Source: Tetracentron sinense (taxonomy: Eukaryota > Streptophyta > Magnoliopsida > Trochodendrales > Trochodendraceae). From it: a DNA stretch of 64,000 bases. Shown in pieces: positions 57,001 through 64,000 of this stretch. A model generated the notes under the pieces. It saw only the letters and a list, made by a program, of their open reading frames with translations, did no database searches and was not told the origin of the DNA. How positions within the stretch are numbered: the stretch's first letter is position 1; every line of letters starts with the position of its first letter. Position numbers and translations under genes: made by a program. The DNA lies in NCBI GenBank assembly GCA_015143295.1, contig CM026565.1, forward strand, positions 31,008,052 through 31,072,051, given 5' to 3'.

Positions 57001-57467
57001 ACCCTAAGTGACCTTAGGTCACAGTTATTATATATTGTTTTATCATACTGCAACATGCAAATTGAACTGTTTATTATATCATTATTGACGTGTGTTATTA
57101 TATGAAAAATAATCTAGATGGACGGTGGTTTTATTGGGCTTCATATCTTACTGACATTTCATGTTAGCAGATCTCGGAACTGCTGATCAGTAGGTGATGG
57201 ATCTGGGGACTTTTGGATGTTGTACAGAGTCTACCCGGCACAGTAGTAGAGCCACATTTTCTAAACAAACTCAATGTAATTAATGCAGGTATATGGTTTG
57301 TGATGATGACTATTGTGATGACAGGTGTTTATTGTTTTTTGCAAACATCTGATAAATGCTTTAAATTTTCTGTATTTTCGCGGGTAAAGTCTTCTGTTTG
57401 CGTGTTTATGACGAACGGGCGCACGTCTCGGAGCATGATTCCCTAGGCACGGGTTCGGCACGTCACA
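54055..57467. mobile_element. 3.4 kb solo LTR, Ty3/gypsy (Del/Tekay-like) fossil, in the LINE
   Basis: It starts TGTAACAACCCGAAATTTT and ends GGGTTCGGCACGTCACA, terminal sequences typical of plant Del/Tekay-type chromovirus LTRs, which are unusually long. It is flanked by CCAGC (54050-54054) and CCAAC (57468-57472), a 5-bp duplication with one difference. It interrupts the LINE between the VRSAYHHFI part and WKLLWKLP. A TATA-like GGCTTATAAATAGGG lies at about 55108, with a GA-rich leader after it. There are internal repeats: about 360 bp doubled from 54490, and about 110 bp doubled from 56120. No gag or pol is present, consistent with a solo LTR. Moderately old. Confidence 0.82.
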
Positions 57468-58500
57468 CCAACTGTTGGAAGTTGCTTTGGAAGCTTCCAA
57501 TTCCTCTGAATCCCTTGGTTTATCTGGCGTTGTTTGCACAACGCGATTGCTGTAAACAAAAATATTGCCCGAAAGCGAATTCCGATGGACCCTTTGTGCT
57601 TGGTTTGTGCTCAACACTCTGAATCTTTGGTTCATTTGCTAGTTGATTGTAGCCTAGCTCGGGCTGTATGTTGGTGTTCCCCCCTTTCTACTAGAACAGA
57701 CTTCAAAATCTTCCACTCCTTTAACGACTGGTGGAATTTATGGGTCGATAACCTGCTTGAAAATGAGGATAAGATTAGGATGTTATCTTTAGTTGCTTGC
57801 TTGGCCTAGCAGATCTAGAAGGGCTGTCAGATATGGCAGCTCTCTTCCCTACCCTTCAAGCATTGTCTCTAAAGTTGTCTCTCTCTTGGAGGAGGTGGCT
57901 CATTTTGGTGAGGTTCGGAGAGGGGACACTCCTAGTCCTTCGTCTACTTCGGGGGAGGCAATTTGGATTTGGGAGTTTTGCCTCAGCACTGGATGGTTGT
58001 GGCGTCAGATGGAGCCTTGTCCCTCAGCAAGGACTTTGCGGGCATTGGTGTGTTGGCTCGATCTCACCAAGGTTCTATTTTGTGTGGACAGATTCAGGCT
58101 CATGGGAGGATCCCCGCTTGTGGGTGAGGCGATTGCTCTTCGGTCCGCCACAGAGTTGGCCTTGGCCCAAAATCGATCTTATGTTCGTTTTCTCTCTCAT
58201 GCGAAAGTGTCCTCTCCTCTCTCTTCCCCTCTTGTTGAAATCAGGCCTCTGGTGGAGGATATCAAGGCCAATTTATCGCTTATCCATTAGAGTCTTGTGA
58301 TGCATATTCCTCGGAGGAAGAACGGTTTTGCCCACAATTTAGCAGCACATGCACTTGCTCTAAGTTCAAGGGTGTCTTGAAGAACAACATTTGTTAGCTT
58401 GGGATTGTAGGCGTTTCATCTCTGAGTGTGGTCCCAAACCGCCGTAGGGGTTGGCCCTCTTTTGTAGTTTAAATGATGTCCAAGCTTCAAAAAAAAAAAG

Positions 58501-59845
58501 ACCTTTGTCCACAAAAAAGTCACATTTTTAAGGGCTTTTTAAATTCAGGTTAAAATTCATTAACTTATAAGGTTAAAAAAATTCAATATTGTTTTCGCTA
58601 AAAACAGGAAGATAGATGGATAAACCAATAAATCTTAACACATGTGTAAATAAGGACATGTGGCGACCTCAGGGACACTTGAGAGAATTTGAATTCTTTT
58701 TGGAATTGTCCATCAGTAACTACTTATCTTACAAGTACATCTAAGCTTTTTCCCCTTCTTACCACGATACCCCTTGTTTTGACGACATTAGAGCAGCATT
58801 CAAGCCCAGCTCTCTCATATGTTCGGCTCGGCCGGATCCTTTAAATGACATATCAAGTTGGTATTATATTTTTTCCAACAAAAAAAAAGTTGGTATATAT
58901 TTCATGTTCAGAGACCAAACCAATCTTTTATTTGAGCTTGAATGTGAACTGAAGCTGAGCTTCAGTAGGACCTACTTGATTCAGTTCGGCTTAAAAACTT
59001 GGCTCGTTAAAGCCGATTTGGCTTGGCTAGCTCAGACTATATGTATATATAGTTTTCTTTTGTAAAATTATTTATACTAATATATAAAAATATTATTAAC
59101 TTAATAATAAATAAAATTTTAAGATAATAATAACAAAAGAAAGTTGAAAAGTTAAAAATAATAACCTTAAAGCATAACTTTCTACTTTTGTGTATGAATA
59201 AATTAATTTTTTGTAATTTTTGTATTATAATTTAATAATAAATAATTCTACAAATCATAAAATTTGAATTAAGCTTTGGCCAACTCGAGCTCGGCTCGGC
59301 TCAGCTCAACTTGAATCAAGTTCAAGCTCGATCAAGTTTGTTTAAGTCGGGATCGAACTTTTTCAAACCAAGCTCAGGTCGAATATCAGTCGCTGGCATT
59401 AAGTAATACATTCATATCTTCCTGTAATGACTACCTCTCACCTTTTAAAAAATTCTTTGTGTTGATGCTCCTTGTACAGTCTTTTTAATTTGCAAACAAT
59501 TACTCTAGGTTATAGCCACTTAAATTGTTGACCATTTTATTTCATTCTAATTTTAATATAAAACAATAGATATTAAAATAAAGAGCGGCTCACAATATTA
59601 ATCTTATTCTTTGTACGGATGATATTTCAGCTACCTCGTTAACATCCTTTTTTGTTCTATAAAATATAGCATCAAACAAAATTTTCAGCAAATTAAATCA
59701 TTTTGATCCAGAATCATATTATTGTAAGCGTTGTCATAAATAAGTGTTGTCGTAAATAAGTTATGTGATGAATAAACAATGTTTTGGTGGGATGCGTGGA
59801 GTATCCAAGGGAATGGAATGAAATTGAATTACAACCAATTGCGAT
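58501..59845. other. Intergenic with GAGCTNGGCTCG-type repeat
   Basis: 58500-58690 carries phrases of the GGACATGTGGCGACCTCA MITE arms. 58920-59395 has GAGCTTGAA…/GGCTCGGCTCAGCTC ends around a very AT-rich centre, a probable old MITE related to 43500-43640. No gene. Confidence 0.5.
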
Positions 59846-59849
59846 TGAT

Positions 59850-60125
59850 TTCAAGGAGGTCAACACATGTGACTTGTCCCCTTTAACCCTTATTAATTTT
59901 GGTTAAGATTCTCTAATCCTTAATATCCAATAATTTAATCTTAGTTTTTTGAAAACAATATTCACTTTAAGAGTTAAAACTTCTTAACCAAAATTACATT
60001 TTTTTTTTTCTAGAAAACCAAAGTTAGATTAGTGAGGACTAAGGATTAGGGAATCCTAACCACGGTTAATAAGAGTTAAAGGGGACACGTGTTGACTTAT
60101 GAGTTCGATTGAACTCTCCTTGAAT
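59850..60125. mobile_element. MITE of the GTTCAATCGCACCC family, copy 4
   Basis: The left arm GAGGTCAACACATGTGACTT…CCCTTTAACCC pairs with the right arm GTTAAAGGGGACACGTG…TTGACTTATGAG. Outside both arms CAACCAATTGCGATTGATT and AGCGGTTGGCTGTGATTGGA pair as well, so it may sit inside a MITE like that at 22205. Confidence 0.75.
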
Positions 60126-60610
60126 TCAAAAGCGGTTGGCTGTGATTGGATCTCGAATGGAATAAAGCACGTGTCGTTATCATCTATCGCTACCAGCTCT
60201 GTCCTCATTTTGGAAAGCGTGTGGAAGGCCGATCTCCATCCAAGGCCGCTGTCGTCCGCCGTTTCGCCATACCTTCCAGTTCCAGATGAAACAGACACTG
60301 GCGATCATGCTTTTGTGTATATCATAAACATAGAACTCTCAGTGTTCCTTCATCACACACCGTCCACATGGTTCACCAACACATCAATAGTGCAATCTCA
60401 GTGTAGCTTGTGTACACACTGCGCAGATAGAAATATAAAGAAACAAACTCAAACTCTGGAATATTTCTGGTATATTTAAAGTCGAGGCACATGCGGTCAC
60501 GTGCAAGTGTGGAGAGATATAAAAGACGTTTGTAACTTTATTTATAAAAAAAAATTTACCAAATATTTAAAATAAAGCATTGATTATCCATTGATAATTC
60601 CTTTCGTTTG
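60126..60610. other. Intergenic, GC-richer patch of unknown origin
   Basis: 60180-60300 is GC-richer than its surroundings, and one plus frame reads SSVLILESVWKADLHPRPLS and on. This could be a small captured exon, but no family is recognised. The rest is AT-rich. Confidence 0.35.
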
Positions 60611-60614
60611 ATAG

Positions 60615-61870
60615 GCGGATTCTTTTTTTTTTTTTTTTCCTTCTTGTAATTGCAATATATAAAAGGGAAACAGGAACACAATGTGGGGCAAAAGTTTAGC
60701 TCTGGCGGCTGCTTGAGGAGCATCCACAAAAGAGTGGGCATGTGGCTTTTAAAGGGAAAATATATCAAATAAGGAGAAGTTAAAATCAGGAGAGAAAATG
60801 AAATGACTTTTCTCCTAAATTATCGTCAGGTGCCCAATGTTTTGTGGATGCCTGACCGCCTAGCTCAGGTAACCACCAGAGCTAATCTTTTGCCAAACCA
60901 GAAATATAGGAAAACAAAACTACATATGCCCTACCCACACCCTCGATGCCTGAGTCCCCGAACCCAAACACCATGAGCCCCTATTCGATGCAAACGAATA
61001 GCCTCTTGGGCGTGAATATGTGCTTGCTTGATTCACTTGACAGTGAATGAACACAACTCACACTTAACACTTCTAAGAGTTAATTTAAGAGAAAAAAAAT
61101 ATCGTAGGAGGATTGGACGGATCTCCATTGTCGAAGTAGAGGACCCGTCGTTTATAGCTTTGACCATGATTTGGGAGTCGCTTTTTATTGTGACCCGATT
61201 CCACCATTTTCTTCTAACCAATTCCAAACTTTCTTTTATAGAAAAGGCTGCAGTAACTAACGACGAGGTTGCAGAGTGGTGTGCAATCTCAGCCGCTAGA
61301 CTTTTGGCCCAATCAGCTTTTCTTCTTGGATCAACCCTTGCATGAGAGAAAAATCACCTCGTTTTGAGCAAATCAAATGGCCCAATTAGTGGTAGCCATG
61401 CACACTGTCATCCTATAATTTTCAGCATTAAAAATGATTGTTGTGGACCAGTGAGACCACCATTGAGCAAAGTCTTCCATGATAACCAGATTGCTCTTGC
61501 AAAGTTGCACTTAAGGAATAAATTTTTGACGGACTCAGTCAGTGGACTCTTGGCAAAGGGGGCATAGCAAATCAATTAGGACTCGTCTCTTATGGAGATT
61601 TTCGGCAACTGCTAAAGCATTCTAGCAATTTCTCCAAATCAGATTCAGGATTTTCGGATCTTCCATGTTTGTAACCACGTTTTCATTGCTAACAATAGAG
61701 AATGAAGGGCCCAGGCTATTTGCATGAACCCGCTAATCCTTCTCCAAGAGACATGATATGCTGATTTCACCGAGAACATTCCTGACTTGGAGCAATGCCA
61801 AAGAAGAAGGTCTTGGGCTCCCCGCGTGCTGAATGAGATTTTTATGATGGCTTAGGCTTCAACCTCCGAG
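60615..61870 (-). mobile_element. LINE 3' fragment, minus strand
   Basis: Read on the minus strand from 61870: GAQDLLLWHCSKSGMFSVKSAYHV, then a zf-RVT-like SVKNLFLKCNFARAIWLSW (about 61530-61470), then RNase H with SLELVRRKWWNRVTIKSDSQ and IMVKAIND (61230-61130). The 3' end is a plus-strand T-run at 60623-60641, read as its A-tail. It is 5'-truncated (no reverse-transcriptase core) and shows stops and frameshifts, so it is dead. It is the same class as 50900-58500 but a different copy and orientation. Confidence 0.82.
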
Positions 61871-62920
61871 AACCTGATAAGGCTAATTTCTAGCTTATTG
61901 TTTAGATTTTTGTTTGAGTTTTAAATGATATCTTGTAATTGAAAAATAAGGGCGTGTTTGTAATTATTTTGGTCGTAAATATTTATAATATAACTATTAG
62001 ACATATAATCAATCATTGAAAAAATAATTCTATTAAATTATAAACATGCTTGAACTATATAAGACAATACTAATTTAAATACCGATTATTTAATAAAATT
62101 GATTAAATCACTTGTTACACAATGTGTTTATTGAAAAACTAAATATTTTAATCATTTTCCAACTACTAAATTAGAAAAAAAATACATAATGCAACTTAAA
62201 TTAAAAAGAAAGTATGCTTAACATTTGATTAAATCAATTAACTAAAGTTGCGTTTGACTTTGATTATTTTGGCATTAAACATTTATAAGATAAAGGAAAA
62301 TATTTTAACAGACTTTGATTATTTTGGCATTAAACTATAATTGATGTGTGGTAAAATTGGGGCATGGACCAATGAAGACTGCACAATAATCTATATAGTC
62401 TAGTGCGGTAGTCAGTTAACCATTTCCCTTAAAAATACAAGAAATTGATTACCTATAACTTATGTTTTGGTAAACTCAGTAACACCACAAGGTGAACACT
62501 GAAGGCAAAGAAAGGAAAAGCAAACACACACACTCATGCAGACAGACCACACAGCCTTTATAAGCTTCACCCAAGAGCTTTCCCAAAACGGGTACCAACC
62601 GTTTGGGACGCTACGGAACTTATAAGGACATGCGTGCTCGGATATACATCCGATATGGGACTAAACTTAACACCACTCAAGGGTTTTTTTTTTTTTTTTT
62701 TTTGGATGTTATCAAAGTTCTTCAATCACACAAGTAAGCATTTTCTTACCCGCATGTAAATATAATATAATAAAGAGGTGGGATGTACCGATCATGGTAC
62801 ACCCTGTTCTGGTGTAGATAAGAGACAGAGCTCTTTCTCTCTCTCTGGCTCGGGTAGGATGGAAACTCTGCCCTTTCTCAGTGATGGTCAATAGATCAGA
62901 GAGAACAAAAGGGATCTCAA
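61871..62920. other. Intergenic, no gene seen
   Basis: AT-rich. Phrases shared with other repeats: AATTGGGGCATGGACCAATG at 62352 (also 19150), and CGATATGGGACTAAACTT at 62650 with a T-run at 62684-62702, which resembles the T-run/GGGACTAA repeats at 14698 and 19733. No coding region. Confidence 0.45.
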
Positions 62921-62924
62921 ATGA

Positions 62925-63099
62925 TATCATTTTCTCAAATGGTTGAAGGATTAACAGTAAAACCCGGAGGTCTCAAGGTCGAATATGGGCTCCTCTCAAT
63001 ATCAGATGTATGGGTTGGGAGTTTACCTATGCATCACGTGAGACTACATGAGACTAGTATGAGTCTGGCCCATGATACCCACTTTTACCAAAAAAAAAT
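62925..63099 (+). mobile_element. tRNA-type SINE whose tail was hit by a MITE
   Basis: It has AAATGGTTGAAGGATTAAC (A-box region), a B-box-like GGTCTCAAGGTCGAATAT, a body with GGTTGGGAGTTTACC and CATCACGTGAGACTAC, and the tail CCACTTTTACCAAAAAAAAA. The tail is directly abutted by the MULE-type MITE at 63100. Confidence 0.65.
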
Positions 63100-63267
63100 G
63101 GACTTCGCTACTGAGACCCCTTTAGGGCCGAGACCACCGAGACCATGTTCTAAGAGCACCGGATTCAGGTGGGGCCCATTTCACATGGTAGGCCCCACCT
63201 GAATCCCATGCTCTTAGAGCACGGTCTCGGTGGTCTCGGCCCTAAAGGGGTCTCACTAGCATTTCCC
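63100..63267. mobile_element. MULE-type hairpin MITE with 9-bp duplication, copy 3
   Basis: 168 bp. Left arm GGACTTCGCTACTGAGACCC then CTTTAGGGCCGAGACCACCG; the right arm is the mirror, with about 75 bp arms and few mismatches. It is flanked by AAAAAAAAT on both sides (63091-63099 and 63268-63276), a 9-bp duplication made in the SINE A-tail. It is the best-preserved hairpin of the family, so probably the youngest. Confidence 0.92.
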
Positions 63268-64000
63268 AAAAAAAATTAGCCCTTTCTCAAGGACATGGAG
63301 ATCTCTCAAAGACGGATCTCAAGAGGCTTTCTCCACGGTCTCTTGCATCTCACAGAAGTAAAATATGAAAAAACAGGGGCATACCTTTGCGGCTTGTTAA
63401 TCATTGCTCGCCTCTCGTGGTTTGCCTCTTGATTTGGGGACGACGAGTAGATAACTTAGTCTGAGAAATTACAATCAGAGTTGGGGTTCAAATTGAGCTG
63501 ATTAACTTCGATTTTAATGAAATTAAAAACAGATTCAGTCGTTTAAGATACAACTGGTTAATTGATAGTAATTATCTAAAACTAATTAAACTCTTTGTTA
63601 GCCAAATAGATTTATTTGGGAAAATAAAATTTTAATCTCTTTTAATGATTAAATTATACAAAAAAATCAAAACAAATGCCCTCTAAATTTTTTTTAGCTA
63701 TGGTTAAAATTAACTCCCTCGATTAGAAAAATTAATATTTTTTTACTAAAAACCAAGGATAGGTAGGTGAACCCTAAGGAAGGGTGAATCTTAACCACAG
63801 TTAAGGGGTTTTAAAAGGGACATGTGGCAACCTCAAGGGCATAACCAGACTTCCCCGATTTTAGATTGTTAAGTTGAAGGTTAATTGGATGTCTATATAT
63901 CTTTTTGAAGTAAGAGTTTTACCTCTAAAGAAAAAAGTAGTTATGAAGTAGAGGTTTTCACCTCTAAAATCTCTAATTCAAAAAGATGTAAACATCCAAT
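63268..64000. other. Intergenic; half of a G-box MITE arm
   Basis: 63740-63850 carries ACCAAGGATAGGTAGGTGAA, GGGTGAATCTTAACC and GTTAAGGGGTTTTAAAAGGG, one arm of the element type seen at 36924-38268 without its partner. The rest is AT-rich, with a short direct repeat (AGAGGTTTT / AGAGTTTTACCTCTAAA) at 63910-63980. No gene. Confidence 0.5.

Larger units (their letters stand above)
50900..58500 (+). mobile_element. LINE (plant L1/RTE-like with RNase H), split by two LTR fossils
   Basis: Pieces in order: a degraded reverse-transcriptase start (DYRPIGL at about 51065, PNRSISESILI at about 51183), KLDMNTTYDRLGWIFLEN (51484-51537), then after an LTR-type insertion FCDRWVTLIMQCVSTVRY (52735), FIIATNCLSYLLHEAEHK, ISHVLFADNYIVF (the usual FADD is FADN) and SGQLINYSKSG. 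Next come LGMPSSFDRSKAHLFAHI, SSWRDCFLNKARHGILIK and TYAMSCFKLPLSLCDEIE, then the linker to CTGKFTVRSAYHHFI. After the second insertion come the zf-RVT part (WKLLWKLPIPL, CLVCAQHSESLVHLLVDC) and an RNase H region (EAIALRSATELALAQNR; RRKNGFAHNLAAHALAL). It ends with a poly(A) at 58488-58499. Several frameshifts and stops (for example near 52840, 53401, 53568, 57530 and 57800) show it is dead. The endonuclease is missing or unrecognisable. Confidence 0.9.

Noticed and set aside
57793-58300. Two long overlapping open frames that could be a new gene
   Set aside because: Together they cover the RNase H end of the decayed LINE; the conserved phrases match that domain.
60099-60479. 126-codon open frame with a GC-rich core
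   Set aside because: It starts inside a MITE arm and has no recognised domain; kept only as a note of a possible captured patch.

Overview
The window is nuclear DNA from a flowering plant. The evidence is GT-AG introns in plant-type genes, AT-rich intergenic DNA, and dense fossil transposons of plant families (PIF/Harbinger, MULE-type MITEs, tRNA-derived SINEs, plant LINEs with a C-terminal RNase H, Ty3/gypsy-like LTRs). The species cannot be read from the sequence. Coding exons of recognisable host genes make up only about 2 kb of the 64 kb.

Host genes, all on the minus strand: (1) a Ran GTPase gene, 1-6202, with seven coding exons reconstructed in phase; its last exon lies beyond the left edge and one intron is 4.5 kb. 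(2) A secreted two-domain DUF642 cell-wall protein, 12372-17523, in three exons giving 368 aa, with a 3.1 kb first intron full of small repeats. (3) A single-exon gene for a conserved plant protein of unknown function, 49362-49754, 130 aa. There is no sign of an operon-like or pathway link between them.

Layout. 0-6.3 kb: Ran. 6.4-12.3 kb: SINE and MITE debris, then two minisatellites (a roughly 14/23-bp 'GAGCTACGTT' array at 9.2-10.2 kb and a 75-bp higher-order repeat at 10.3-10.5 kb). 12.4-17.7 kb: DUF642 gene. 17.7-29.1 kb: gene-free repeat mosaic, including two hairpin MITEs with perfect 9-bp target duplications. 29.1-34.0 kb: a 4.83 kb PIF/Harbinger DNA transposon with a perfect TTA target duplication. 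It carries an intact two-exon Myb/SANT-like accessory gene but no recognisable transposase, and holds pieces that look like captured host genes (a trichome-birefringence-like/PMR5 fragment and a LOB-domain zinc-finger fragment). 34-44 kb: MITEs, including a 1.35 kb long-inverted-repeat element rich in CACGTG boxes. 44.5-49.0 kb: a solo LTR whose 3' tip was caught up in a 700-bp tandem amplification that ends in an inverted copy, next to the 130-aa gene. 50.9-58.5 kb: an old LINE split by two LTR-type fossils, one of 3.4 kb. 58.5-64 kb: another LINE 3' piece, MITEs, and a SINE whose A-tail was the target of a MULE-type MITE.

The most noteworthy object is the gene-capturing Harbinger element at 29136-33969. 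Next come the LTR-tip-containing tandem/inverted array at 46340-49010 and the set of MULE-type hairpin MITEs with exact 9-bp target duplications.
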